Shown here in pieces: positions 40,437 through 52,622 of a stretch of 64,000 nucleotides of DNA. Position numbers and translations under genes: made by a program. Every line of letters begins with the position of its first letter. The stretch's first letter is position 1. The notes beneath the pieces are model-generated. The model was given only the letters and a program-made list of their open reading frames with translations, made no database searches and had not been told where the DNA came from. Origin of the DNA: Pogonophryne albipinna (taxonomy: Eukaryota > Chordata > Actinopteri > Perciformes > Artedidraconidae). The DNA lies in contig CM053263.1 in NCBI GenBank assembly GCA_028583405.1, forward strand, positions 2,642,715 to 2,706,714, in the 5' to 3' direction.

Positions 40437-40948
40437 CAGAGGTGGGAAGTAGTGGAGTACAAATGCTTCGTTACTGTACTTAAGTACATTTTTCTGTACT
40501 TATTTTTATGACGAGTTTTTACTTTTACTTCTTACATTTTTAACACAAATACCTGTACTTTCTACTTCTTAAATTTTCGAAACAGGCTGGTTACTTTAGT
40601 TTGAATGTGTGTTTGGTGGCATGATCATTGTTATTTTTGAGTCATTGCGTGCCTATTGATTTGAACACGATCCGTGTATCCATCATTTCCTGGTCTTCTC
40701 TAAAGAAGAGGGACCAATGAGAACTTTGTCATTTTTCCGTTGTTCAGCATGGAAACATTCAATAGCTAACAATAACATTATTGTTTTATTAATACTTTTT
40801 ACTTAAGTACATTTCGAAGCCCATACTTATTTACTTTTACTTGAGTAAAGAAGTTTAGTCAGTACTTCTACTTTTACCAGAGTATTTTTAAACATGAGTA
40901 TCTGTACTTCTACTTTAGTAAAGGATGTGTGTACTTTTGCCATCTCTG
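40437..40948. mobile_element. hAT-type MITE with 8-bp duplication
   Basis: Starts CAGAGGTGGGAAGTAG and ends TTTTGCCATCTCTG, with GTGTTAGA on both sides (40429-40436 and 40949-40956). Its body is made of TACTT/AGTAC words like the repeat at 1918-2897. Confidence 0.85.
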
Positions 40949-40971
40949 GTGTTAGACATAAGCCGCTTTCA

Positions 40972-41604
40972 CACCAAGTACTTTGCCGTACTTAGTGCCC
41001 AGCACTTAGTACCCAGCACTTAGTACCCCCATGGAACTAAGTACAGATCGCGTTCACACCGGAATAAATTCCCTGAGGGAAGATTACGCAAATGAAGCCG
41101 CTGACGTCACTTCTTCTTCTTCTGCTTTGGGTTTACTGGCAGGCCGCAAACCACTTCACGGCGTATACTGCCGCCCGAAGTCCCCGGCCGGAAGTCCCCA
41201 GAGTTGGGGACTGGCTTCTACTGAAGCCTTCCGGGTAAATCGGCAGAACGCCGACACCTCCTCATCACTCCACCGCTCCAATGTTTTTTTTTGTGTTGCC
41301 ATAAGTTATTCTCTCTCCTTTGGTGCGCGGGGCTAATGCTAATAATGCTCTAATGCCAGTAAATACAATGGCGGCTTCACAAAACGTTTCAGAGTTTTAC
41401 GGTGCGTGGTTTGCAATTCGCCCAGCCAATCGAAATTGGTACTTTTTTCTTCCCAGGATAGTACCACCTCTCTAGCAGGCACTAAAAATGGGGGTAAAAG
41501 TTCTCAGAACTAAGTTCTCTTTTTGGTGTGAACGCAAAATTCCAGGCACTATCGGAACTAAACGTGAAAAGTACGGGTAAAAGTACTCCGGTGTGAAAGC
41601 GCCT
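40972..41604. mobile_element. MITE with CGCTTTCACACC ends, Harbinger-like
   Basis: Left CCGCTTTCACACCAAGTAC and right GTACTCCGGTGTGAAAGCGCC are inverted repeats; inside are repeated CACTTAGTACC words and TTCTTCTTCTTCTG. The end type (hosting a TTCACACC core) recalls the element at 31541. Superfamily inferred. Confidence 0.6.
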
Positions 41605-42165
41605 ATAGACTTTACCAGAGACATGTTGTGACAACTGGACACAGGGATGGAACAAGATTATTGGGATGACTAAATACCCCCAAAAAGTATAACTTAAAGC
41701 ACAGCAAATGGCACCAGACCAAGCAATACATTGCTCTCAGCTTATAAAGAGAAGTAAGACAGTGATCCCAGGGGAGCCCAATCCCCCCGATTAACCCTCC
41801 GAGCTCCTGAGGGAGAGGGATACCTGTAGATTGCAAGAAATGGTAATTAAAATAAAGTTGATGACTATATCTGGTTTATCTTAGGTGGAAGTTACTGACT
41901 ACTATCAGGGATAAAACATGTTCAATGTTAGGTACCTCTTCCCATCCAACTGTGATTTTCCACTTCCACGCATTTTTTGTGGCATTGCTCCTGTTTCCTG
42001 TCTGTTTGTGTTTTTATTAGACAGAATAAGGAAAGGGAAAACAAAGCCACTATGATTTGGGAGAGAATGCAGTTTATTAGTGCAGTGAACTAATGATACA
42101 GCAGGATTTTCTCAATGTGATATGATGCTTGCTCAGATTTACCTGGTGATTTCAGCCGTGATTGG

Positions 42166-42573
42166 TTGAGACATGAAGAATATGTCAGCATAAATGAGGC
42201 CACTCCACCCAGCCATATCAATACTCATATTGCCCGTGGCAAAGGCCGAGGAGGTGGAGTTGCAGCAATCTTTGACTCAAGTTTACTTATCAATACTAAA
42301 CCAAAATTAAATTATACCTCCTTTGAAAGTCTCGTTTTTAGTCTTACGCATCCGACCTGGAAAACTTTGCAGCCAATCTTATTTGTTACAGTGTACCGTG
42401 CACCAGGTCCTTATTCAGAATTCGCTGAGTTTTTATCAACTTTGGTACTTAAAACAGATAAAGTAATTATCGTAGGTGACTTTAATATTCATGTTGACGA
42501 TGATAAAAATAGCCTTACTGTTGCATTTAACTCTATATTAGATTATTATCTGTTGGTTTCCGTCAGAGTGTAA
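42166..42573 (+). pseudogene. L2 endonuclease fragment
   Basis: Frame with ATPPSHINTHIARGKGRGGG and VGDFNIHVDDDKN, the core of an apurinic-type endonuclease. It is cut by a frameshift before the conserved HTLDLV region, which continues in another frame. Confidence 0.85.
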
Positions 42574-42923
42574 ATAAACCAACCCACTGCTATAATCACA
42601 CTCTCGACCTTGTTCTGACTTATGGTATTGAAATCGAGCAACTATTAGTCGAACCGCATAATCCTGCTTTATCCGACCATTTCTTAGTAACTTTTGAAGT
42701 ACTGTTACTAGACTACAAAGCATTAGTCAAAAGCTCCTGCAGCAGAAACCTATCTGTTAGTGCTATAGCCAAATTTAAGGAAGAGATTCCACCAATATTT
42801 AACTCGATAGCATGTCTGCATGTAGGGGAGGAAACTTATACAAAATGTACACCACCCCAAATTGATCATGTTGTTGATAGTGCTACAGATGCGCTGCGAA
42901 TAAAATTAGACTCTGTTGCTCCT

Positions 42924-43980
42924 TTGAAAAAGAAGAAAATAAAACAACATAGATTAGCTCCATGGCATAATGCCGAAACCCGCAAAATAAAGCAAAAGTC
43001 GAGACAACTTGAAAGGATATGGCGTTCCACTAAACTTGAAGAATCTCGTTTAATTTGGCATATTACTCTCAATGAATATAAGAAAGCACTGCGTAAAGCG
43101 AGAGCAGCCTACTACTCTTCATTAATAGATGAGAATAAGAATAATGCAAGATTTCTTTTCAGCACTGTAGCCAGGCTGACAGAGAGCCACAGCTCGATTG
43201 AGCCTTCTATTCCCATAGCACTCAGTAGTAATGATTTTATGTGCTTTTTTAACGATAAAATTGTTACTCAATCATTCAAAGTAGCAGTGATAAAACCGCT
43301 TCTTAAAAAGCACAACCTCGATCCAGAGGTTTTAGCCAACTATAGACCTATTTCTAATCTTCCGTTCCTCTCAAAAATTCTTGAGAAAGCAGTCGCAAAA
43401 CAGTTGTGTGATTACTTAAAAAACAATGATTTATTTGAAGATTTTCAGTCTGGCTTTAAAACACATCATAGCACAGAGACAGCTCCAAGTCACAAATTAC
43501 ATTCTAATAGCCTCAGACAAGGGACTTGTCTCTATTCTTGTTTTGCTCGATCTCAGTGCTGCATTTGATACTATCGATCATGATATCTTATTGCAAAGAC
43601 TAGAGCACTTAGTTGGCATACAGGGAACTGCTTTAGGCTGGTTTAGGTCCTATCTATCTGGACGCTCTCAGTTTGTACGTGTCAACGATGAATCTTCCAC
43701 GCAAACCAAAGTTAGCCATGGAGTGCCACAGGGCTCAGTGCCTGGACCTATTTTGTTCACATTATATATGCTTCCGTTAGGCAATATTATAAGGAATCAT
43801 TCTGTAAATTTTCATTGTTATGCGGATGATACTCAACTATATTTATCAATCAAGCCTGATGAAATTAATCATCTAAATAAAATTCAAGACTGCCTCAAGG
43901 ACTTAAAAACGTGGATGACCTTAAACTTTTTAACACGACCAAAACTGAAGTTATTGTACTTGGCCCGAAGAATCTACTAA
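42924..43980 (+). pseudogene. L2 reverse transcriptase fragments
   Basis: Two overlapping frames. 42924-43568 covers the thumb-proximal region to [10 protein letters not shown]; 43426-43980 covers [18 protein letters not shown] and the YADD catalytic box. A frameshift in the TETA region separates them. Confidence 0.85.
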
Positions 43981-44646
43981 ACAAACTATCTAAAGATATA
44001 CTAACTATGGATGGCATTAATTTGGCCTCCAGTGAGACTGTAAGGAATCTTGGTGTTATATTTGATCAGGATTTATCCTTTAACGCCCACATAAAATCAA
44101 TTTCAAGGACCGCCTACTTCCATCTACGTAACATTGCAAAAATCAGACATATCTTGCCTCAAAACGATGCAGAGAAACTAGTCCATGCATTTGTTACTTC
44201 AAGGCTGGATTATTGTAACTCCTTATTATCAGGGTGTACCAAGAAGTCAGTTAAGTCGCTTCAGCTGATTCAAAATGCTGCAGCTCGTGTACTAACCAGA
44301 GTTAGGAAAAGGGACCACATTACTCCTGTTCTGGCTGCCTTACACTGGCTCCCTATAGAACACAGGATAGAATTTAAAATTCTTCTTCTCGCCTACAAAG
44401 CCCTTAATGGGCAGGCGCCATCTTACCTGAAAGAACCCCTACTGTCCTACTAGGGCATTGTGTTCCAAGAATGCAGGGTTGTTGGTTGTTCCTAGAGTCT
44501 CTAAAAGTACAATGGGAGCCAGAGCCTTTTCTTATCAAGCTCCACATTTGTGGAATCAGCTTCCAGTTTGTGTTCGGGCGGCAGACACCCTATCCGTTTT
44601 TAAGAGTGCGCTTAAGACCTTCCTTTTTGATAAAGCTTATAGTTAG
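43911..44646 (+). pseudogene. L2 ORF2 C-terminal fragments
   Basis: TKTEVIVLGPKNL and AALHWLPIEHRIEFKILLLA are typical of the region after the polymerase; a stop at 44451 is followed by the remaining FSYQAPHLWNQLPVCVR-type end. Confidence 0.85.
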
Positions 44647-45255
44647 GGCTGATTAGATTCAGCCCCTAGTTTTGCTGATATAGGCTTAGTTTGTCGGGGG
44701 ACATCTTACTTCTTCCTTCTCTCTGTCTATACCTGTGTACTCTCATGTTCCGATTAACCCAGCTTCCCCAAATTTCTTTCTTTTTGGTGTCTATATACGC
44801 CGGGATCCGGAGTCATGGATGATCCTGTTGCTGCGGTCCTGTGTCCTGGATCGCGAGCCCTGGATCTTGAGTCGTGGCTGTGGTCCTGGATCATAAGTCC
44901 TGGATGGATATCCTCGTGGATTCATCTTCCTATTATACACACATGCATTTCCAAACATTTGGACTACCTATGTTGCAAATGTATTATCTTTTCAATTTAC
45001 ACACGGCATCTATTGCACGTCTGTCCGTCCTGGGAGAGGGATCCCTCCTCTGTTGCTCTCCCTAAGGTTTCTCCCATTTTTCCCTTTAAACTGTGGGTTT
45101 TCTCCAGAAGTTTTTCCTTGTACGATGTGAGGGTCTAAGGACAGAGGGTGTCTTATTGTCATACTGATATTCTGTACAAACTGTGAAGTCCACTGAGACA
45201 AATGTAACATTTGTGATATTGGGCTATATAAATAAACATTGATTGATTGATTGTA

Positions 45256-46790
45256 ACATCCTACGTGGTTGACAAACACATTTCAGTGACTTAATGTTGA
45301 TGTGTTTTTGAAAGAAAAAAAAAAGTTGGAAACATTTGTATAAATTACTCGTTTCTGAAAAATATCCCTGGTTCATCACAGTGATGCCACCATGGATAGC
45401 CGATTTAGTTTGAAAACCTTTTTATAGAGACCTATTAAGACTTTTTTAAGCGTAATTGTCGCCTTGACGTCACCCAACGAGTTGTCCGTTTTTGCCATTC
45501 ACCATCTTGGATTATTTAGATCCAGAATTGACACATGAAAGGTGGAACAAAGTGCACCTGATTTACTTAAAAATACACTTTAATATTACCTAAATGTCAA
45601 CAATTAACTGTAACCCTAACCCTAAACGTAACTCTACGAACATTGTTGGGTACACAATGGCTGCAAAGGTGAAATTACCTCGCTCAAAAAATTATATTTA
45701 TACTGTTGGAGCTATATATGGGTTTATGTTATTTAACAATTAAACATTTATTTTCTAGCTGTTTTTGTTTGTATTAAAAATGAATAATTATTTATCACAG
45801 TTATTTTAGTTGCAGTAGTTCTCTATGCTTTTATTTTTGAAGGAGTTTTGGGCACTGGGTGATTTGACCACCTGGTGATTAGTACATAATGGACACAGCT
45901 GGTGGTGGGATTGGCGCACCAGTTTGAGGTTTTTTTTTTACCAGAAGAAACTGCCAGAAAGGAAGAAAGGTAAAAATCATTGTTCTATGTATATTATTGG
46001 AAATACTTTGATGTAAGGATAATCAGCCCGGACATTATTCCCTGCGTAGGATTCACTTTCTGGTGCCCCAACGGCTTTAAGTTACGTTTTATATTTTATT
46101 TATTTGATTAGCCGCTGCATATACCCTATTCTAATTATTTATCACTTTTTTACCCTTCAAATAAAAAGAAAGAATAATCCCATAATAACTGCGGTGTCCA
46201 TGACAGCTATTAACGTCCCACTGACCTTATTTCTCTTCACCATTCGAATGACATGTGCATATTGTCAATTGTTTCCCATGCAAGTGGTTCAAGTTTTCCA
46301 TTACAGTAACTCTCTGCTGCAGCTGGTTAGTGGATACTTATGTAAAGGCTAGAGGAACTAAAGAGTTAGGGTTAGGGTCCAGCCTCAGGCAACTTTTAAT
46401 TGAAGCTCAGAGCCATTATGTAAAAATTGGGGTCATGACATTTAACAGTCCTACTGCGGTTTTCAATCTGAGGAACATCTTATAGCTTCAAGTTGTTAAT
46501 TTTTGTTTCTTATTAGGAAAATGAAAGTAAACCAATACTAGTTTTAGCACACACTTGACCAAATGGTGCACTTTTTAGGATTCAGGGCCATATTTATTTC
46601 AGGACTGAGGGTCGTTCTGTGTCATTGCGAGTGATCCAGAGGCAGCTTTGTCGAGTTGCCGGAATTGTCTGTTAATTGAATGCCGGTTTGAATCACATGG
46701 ATGACTGAACTTGGCATTGTGATGGAGCAAGTTCATGTTGACCAATCAAAAACATCCTGTGACCACCCATATACACACAGCCAACACATA
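45256..46790. other. Intergenic DNA, nothing recognised
   Basis: No gene or element was identified. A short telomere-like CCCTAACCCTAAACG occurs near 45615. Confidence 0.4.
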
Positions 46791-47190
46791 CTGTAGCCCA
46801 GTGGAGAGCCGTCAGGGCCCTCTAGGCCCTCTGTGAGGGCCTAGATATTCTAAAAAATTATATTTGAAAACATAAAAAAAAAAATGTTCATTAGTTTTAC
46901 CAAAATAACTTGATTTAATTGTATTTAAAATAAAATTTCCAAATCCTTCAACTCTGCCTGTTCAGTTTCTGTTTGTAATGTGAAGGGTTAAATGCCGTCT
47001 CTGCGAGTTATGTGAAGACGGGAGAGATTGTTGGTCCCTCTCTACATTCACAGAGGGCCCGCTATAGTAACTCAATGAGAGAGTAATGTCAAATGACAGT
47101 ACAATTGACCAATCATATCTTCCCTCTAAATAGGTGGGCTTTATTTTTGCAGACTTTATGACAAGTTCTGCCCGCTGTGAGGTTTATGTG

Positions 47191-48299
47191 TATAGAGTGG
47201 CGAAGTCACGACCCATATACTTCCGGTCCATGGGACCTTATTTCGGAAAAATAATGTATTGAAGTCAATGGAGAGAGAAAACTTATCTTTCCATCCCGTT
47301 TGAATTGTACCATGAATTACACATATGATGTTTGTCAATCTTAAAAAATAATTTCCATGTCAAAAAAGTCACAGTTTGTCGTAAAACTGTTGAAATATAA
47401 GACTATGAAAAATACGCAACTAGAAAGACTACAAATCCCAGAGTCGCGTAAGTGATGTCACAATTGTTTTCCTCCACTAAGAGATAGCTAAGATCAGCTA
47501 AGATAAGATAACTTTAACAAGATGCCTGTGTGCTTAGTACCAGGTTGTTATCATACCAGCAATGGGTGTTGCTCGTTCTTTCGCTTCCCGTCTGATGAAA
47601 GGACCAGGAGTGGCTGGATCAATTTAGCTACCTAGCTAGCACGTTAGTTAGCATTACAGCCTTGTCATTTTTATTATCCTTAATATGAAGTAACATTAAG
47701 TAACCCAAAATGTTAAACAGTAAGAGTAGTAGTCATATTTCGTGAACCCTTTGAAGAGTACCGTCACCGGTGTGATCATTCTATAATACACAATTTAAGC
47801 CCGGGGGAGAAATGCTAACGCTAGCATCGGCGATCGCCGATCTTTTCTACTTCATGCTATCTGCACAAATGGTTGACATTAAACATTAAAAAAACAAGGC
47901 AGTTCTGAGAGAATCAAAGGAAGGCAGGCAGGCAGCTTTGCATGACATTCTTCTGGATGTGTTTCATTGTGGTGATAGTGAGGGTAGTCAATCGTTTTGT
48001 TGACAAGACAGTAGTGACGGCCATCTTGGTGACGTGTGTTGTTCTGCGAGACCAGAGATGTAGTTCATTGAGCGTTTCACACAAACAAATGTGTTACTTC
48101 ACAGTTTTACGACACATTTTTTTTTTTTGACTTGCAAAATTATCTTTTAAATTGACAAACATCATATGTGTAATTCGTGGCAAAATTCAAACGGGATCGA
48201 AAGATAATCTTTCTCTCTCCATTGACTTCAATACATAATTTTTTCGAAATAAGGTCCCATGGAGGTCCACCGGAAGTGGAGGGACTTCGCCACTCTATA
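47191..48299. mobile_element. DNA element with about 150-bp inverted repeats and a THAP-like start
   Basis: TATAGAGTGGCGAAGTC at the left and its inverse at the right (48283-48299); the repeats continue through ATGGGACCTTATTTCG and TTGAAGTCAATGGAGAGAGA for about 150 bp. The interior has an ATG at 47522 reading MPVCLVPGCYHTSNGCCSFF and RFPSDERTRSGWINL, a THAP zinc-finger start. THAP proteins are known from P and Kolobok-type elements; which one applies here is not resolved. Confidence 0.75.
47522..47629 (+). pseudogene. THAP-domain N-terminal fragment
   Basis: Begins MPVCLVPGCYH with C-x4-C spacing and the FRFPSDE segment, followed by RSGWIN, then a stop soon after. Only the first part of a THAP finger is present; the downstream Cys-x2-His pair is missing in frame. 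Confidence 0.6.
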
Positions 48300-48490
48300 A
48301 AGTGGTGCAGTGACGCGTCCTAAAACCCGGAAGTAAGCTGCGCTCGGGTTCCCTCGACAAAAAAGCAATGGGATTTCTCCATAGGATTTTGGAAAATAGC
48401 TCGAAATAAGGTCTGTGGAACGAACCTGTTAGATAAATGCACGTTTTGTTCAGCCGGATAATCTCCACATGTCTACCCTACTTTTATTAT
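48300..48490. repeat. Left-end fragment of a second element type
   Basis: AGTGGTGCAGTGACGCGTCC to GGATAATCTCCACATGTCTA is an inverted match of the right end at 51170-51371. It abuts the THAP-type element directly. Confidence 0.7.
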
Positions 48491-49460
48491 TTTCGGGTCA
48501 GAGGGCCTAGGTATAAAAGTCACGGCTCGCCACTGCTGTAGCCACATTTCATTTTATTTTTACTATTAGACGATTTAAACCCTCAGGATTTTTTTTTAAA
48601 TTTGTTCTACAAAACAGGAAACACGAGATGCATTCACTGACCTGACAAACTGAACATGAATTGAATGTTGATCCTCGCTGGTGAAAAATCAATGTCAATA
48701 GAATCGAGAATGACACACAGCTCCAGGATATTGAGCATGGGGACACTTTTAATGAGATTAATCTCAATTGTCTGCATGAGTTTTATATACAGTCTGTGGT
48801 ATAAACATACATAAATTGAAGATAATGTGCATATCCATTCTGAAACTATAATTATCCTGTTTGGTTGCTTAAATAAAAAAAACATGAAGTGTTCAGTGTA
48901 TAATCAATGTTCATGATTGCAGCAAAATAACACATTTAAAAATGCATATTTAAACTTTGCAGCAATAGAGTGGTGCAGTGACGAGTCCTAAAACCCGGAA
49001 GTGAGTTAACATTTTACCACTACCGGTTCCCTCGTCTCAGAGTCAATGGGATTTCTCCATAGGATTTTGGAAAATAGCTCGAAATAAGGTCTGTGTTTGA
49101 AACACATTTAAGAGACGGTTCACGTTTTGTTCTACGACATTAAATACATCAGCAGTGACCCCACTGGTGATTTTTGAAGAGTTCACGTGTCTGAAAAACG
49201 ATGGTTGTTACCAAGTGGCTGAATAGGACTACAGAAGTTGTGGAGGACGTTGTACGTCATTACGCCGAACACGTAAACACTCCCTCTAAGTTTGTTTTCC
49301 CCTGTTCTGCTTGAAAGTAAGTATCTGTGCTCTTGCAAACTGTTAAAACAAACGCTTCAACTTGTATAATTTTTAATCTGTATTTTTTAATATGGATCTT
49401 AAGTTGGCGTGACGTCGAAGTTGTGCGACCCTGCTGTACTCGGCTGTAGTTCCTTTATAG

Positions 49461-51117
49461 CAGGGGTCTCCAACCTTTCTCCACCTGAGAGCTACTTTGA
49501 AAAAATGAAAGTGGCCAAGAGCTACTTGCGTCACATCGCTTACATTTATTCACATAGCACTCATCAGTTGAATTAAGCTACTTTTGTACACGTATGAAAT
49601 TGCAATACCTAAAGCTTATCTAAAAAGAAAACGACAATTTCTCACATATTAATATGGACAACATAGTAAGTACATCACTGAAGATTCACATAAATGTCCA
49701 AGAGAAAAATACAATGTTTTCACTTCTTATTATGGCCCACATAGTAAATACATCGCCTTAATCACCACCTTGCAAGCATCTTATGGCACATGTATAAAAT
49801 ATGTGCATTCACTCTTTTTTACAGTTAGTGAGATGACTGGCGCTGCATGGAGTCCAAAAGAGAGGGGTCTGCTGGACCCACTTAGGTTCACTCTAATAGA
49901 GTCATTTAAATGTTGATCAGTCAGTCTTGTTCTGTATTTAGATTTCATGACATTCATGCCAGAAAAAGCTGCTTCACAAAGGTCTGTAGAGCCAAATAAA
50001 GCAGACATTTTCAGTGCTGCTTGGTGAATGTTCTTATAGTTTTCTGGGTCTACAAGGCTCCAGAAATGTTGTGAGTTTTGCTGAGACTTAAGCTGAACAT
50101 TATTTTGGAGATGTATAACCTCCATCTCCACAGGATTGACACTGAACAGTGCAGCCATATTTTCTTCTTCTTCGTCTTGACATTAAATTATAAACCATAA
50201 TTAATCAATTGTATAGGTCTAGCCTCCCTATATCTGTGTGTGAAGTTGTTCCATCCTCAAAAACAAAAAACAAATGCTTCTGCGGTCTAGCTGCAGCTTC
50301 TAGCTACGGTCTTCTGTTAAAAAAAGGACACTGAATGTCCTGAATGAGGCATCACACACATGACTTGAGTCTGAACACAGCAGACAACAGGAGTATTTAC
50401 AACAGCATTATAAAAACTAAAATACTGCATGTGGGTGCACACTCACATTCTCTGTCTTACTGTTACATGAATCCCATGAATGTATGAGATTAAGTTAGCT
50501 TCATCATATCTCAATCAGTGATTAAGTGAATAATAAAGTTTCTATCGGGTCACTGTCAGCCTGTCACTCATTATTTTCAGGGAGGGGGCGGGGTTTGGAG
50601 GAACGGAGAGGAGACGGTGATCGCGGAGGCTTTCCTCCTGCCTTCACAAACTTTACACACGTATTTATCAACTGAAAATAGCAAGAGGACATTCATACTC
50701 TGCAATACAAGACTTGATTAAATCCACCAAAAACCTGACATTACGATAACGAGTGTTTTTCAAAAACACAAATCCCTCCCTGTGTGTCTCTGAGCCGCAG
50801 CGACAGGGCCTGATTCAGAGCGGGTCATTCTGCTGTTGGTTCTGACTGGTGTTGCTGGAGAAAGCAGACTGCTCCACGTGTGGTGTCGCTGAGTCGCTGT
50901 GCCGCTGTCACATCTGCTCCTTGATCTCTGCGTCACGGACCAATTTTATATTTGTGTGACAGAAACAATTCTAAAATAAAAACACTTTATTGTCCGGCCG
51001 CGGCCGAAAAATCAAGAAGCAACGTTACTACGCTATAATCGATAATCGAGCGGCGAGCTACTGAAAAGCTGCCCGCGAGCTACTGGTAGCTCGCGATCGA
51101 CGTGTTGGAGACCCCTG
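49461..51117 (-). mobile_element. hAT element with perfect 8-bp duplication and transposase C-terminus
   Basis: Ends CAGGGGTCTCCAACC and TTGGAGACCCCTG; CTTTATAG occurs on both sides (49453-49460, 51118-51125). The minus-strand frame at 49781-50158 is a hAT dimerisation domain. Confidence 0.93.
49781..50158 (-). pseudogene. hAT transposase C-terminal domain
   Basis: About 125 residues with ALFGSTDLCEAAFSGMNVMK and SKYRTRLTDQHL, the hATC dimerisation motif. N-terminal BED finger and the catalytic Asp/Glu region are absent, so the element is non-autonomous. Confidence 0.85.
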
Positions 51118-51532
51118 CTTTATAGCATAACGTTAGCATTTTGCTTCTGGCGATTAGATTTATGATTAAAAAATTGCAAAAGTAGGGTAGACATGTCGAT
51201 ATTATCCGGCTGAACAAAAAGTGTATTTATCAAACAGGTTCGTTTTCCAAAGACCTTATTTCGAGCTATTTTCCAAAATCCTATGGAGAAATCCCATTGC
51301 TTTTTTGTCGAAGGGAACCCATGTACAGCTTACTTCCGGGTAAATACGTCATCCCTGCTCCACTCTATTAAGATTAAAACTGTAGGATGTAATAGTTTAG
51401 TCATTGTTACGACTGTCTGAGTTTTGTGGTCAATATATCATTAACATATCCAATTTTCTTCACTGTTAAAGAAAACAGGGGTACAATTCTTGTTTAATGT
51501 AATTTGAACATTTTAACTGTTGGATACAAACA

Positions 51533-52190
51533 GAGGGATGATAGCTCATATATGAGACTTCAAAGGTCTTTTATTTTGAAACTGTACATCAGATTGTCCA
51601 GATTCTTTCTGAGTGATTAGATGGGGTGTCCTGCTATCACCCTGAAGTGAAATAAGTCTTTGATACTGGATAGTTTTTGTATTATTCTTATCTAAAAATA
51701 GAGGGATGATAGCTCATATATGAGACTACAAAGGACTTTTATTTTGAAACTCTACATCAGATTGTCGTGTTTCTCTCGGAGTGATTAGATGGGGTGTCCT
51801 GCTATCACCCTGGAGTGAAATAAGTATCTGATACTTTGACAGTTTTTTATTTATTCTTGTGTAAAAACAGAAGGACGATAGCCCATATATGAGATTTCAA
51901 AAGTATTTTATTTTTAAACTCTACATCAGATTGTCCTGATTTTTTTCACCCTGAAGTGAAATAAGTATTTTATTGACTTCGAATGACTCTTTGATTATGG
52001 ACGGTTTCCATTAAATAATAATCAAAATATAGATGGACAATAGATCTAATTTGAGATTTTAAACAGCATACATTTTAAATTGTGCTTCAGAAAGTAATGT
52101 TATTTTAGGAGTGTTGTGAGATGGTGTCAACATCAATTGAAATGAGTCACCCAGTGGAAATGTCAAATCTTCATCTGTATACTTACATTT
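51533..52190. repeat. Tandem repeat, four units of about 165 bp
   Basis: Units begin at 51533, 51701, 51870 and about 52032 with (G)AGGGATGATAGCTCATATAT variants and contain TTTTATTTTGAAACTCTACA and GATGGGGTGTCCTGCTATCA. The last unit is more divergent and shorter. Confidence 0.88.
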
Positions 52191-52539
52191 TACATTCACT
52201 CAGTTATAATGTGGTAGTTATACGTAGTTTGTTTTAAATAATTATTGATCACATTATATAGTACATATTTCTTAATTTAAGCTCCAGTATAAATGAATAT
52301 GTTTGGTGTGTTTTTTAGGTATATTTGCTATTGACCGAGTAAACGCTTTTATTTTGAAGGCAGTTTTTACAGGCCTCTACCGTAATGCATAGGATATTCG
52401 CGCACCGCAATACAACGTGCGGGCTGGCTTGACTGAGTTTTCCGAAGTGGGGGCTGGCTTGACCACAGTCTGTTTACCCAGTGTTTCCTGACATGAAACG
52501 TTTTATTTCACCTTGCTATGTGTTTTTAACGTATATTAA

Positions 52540-52622
52540 AAAACGGGGACAGTTTCAACCGGGGACAGGCCAATACAAACGGGGACTGTCCCCGGAAAAC
52601 GGGGACGTCTGGTCACCCTATT
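52540..52622. repeat. End of a repeat with ACGGGGAC words
   Basis: CGGGGACAGTTTCAACCGG, GGGGACTGTCCCCGG and GGGGACGTCTGGTCACCCTA form the known fish repeat edge ending GGTCACCCTA. The other edge was not found. Confidence 0.5.

Larger units (their letters stand above)
42115..45255 (+). mobile_element. Degenerate L2-type non-LTR retrotransposon
   Basis: An endonuclease part (ARGKGRGGGVAAIFDSS; VTVYRAPGPYSEF; VIIVGDFNIHVD) is followed, after a frameshift, by reverse transcriptase ([46 protein letters not shown]) and a C-terminal part (LDYCNSLLSGCTKKSVKSLQ). The copy is 5'-truncated, has frame changes near 42560, 43500 and 43950, a stop at 44451, and an apparent internal deletion near 43265 between endonuclease and polymerase. 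The 3' end is a TTGATTGATTG-type tail. It is dead by sequence. Confidence 0.9.
46799..48535. mobile_element. hAT-type element with perfect 8-bp duplication, carrying nested elements
   Basis: Ends CAGTGGAGAGCCGT and ACGGCTCGCCACTG; CTGTAGCC occurs on both sides (46791-46798, 48536-48543). Next to the ends the inverted AGGGCCTAG words continue. A THAP-type element (47191-48299) and a left-end fragment of another (48300-48490) lie inside. Confidence 0.88.
48967..51371. mobile_element. DNA element with TAGAGTGG-type ends, split by a hAT
   Basis: Left end TAGAGTGGTGCAGTGACG and right end CCCTGCTCCACTCTATTA are inverted repeats that continue through GAAATCCCATTG and ATTTCGAGCTATTTTCC. The hAT at 49461-51117 was inserted in the middle. 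No transposase is recognised in the remaining sequence. Confidence 0.72.

Noticed and set aside
51533..52190. A possible CRISPR-like array
   Set aside because: Units are long, diverged tandem copies without unique spacers, in a vertebrate genome.
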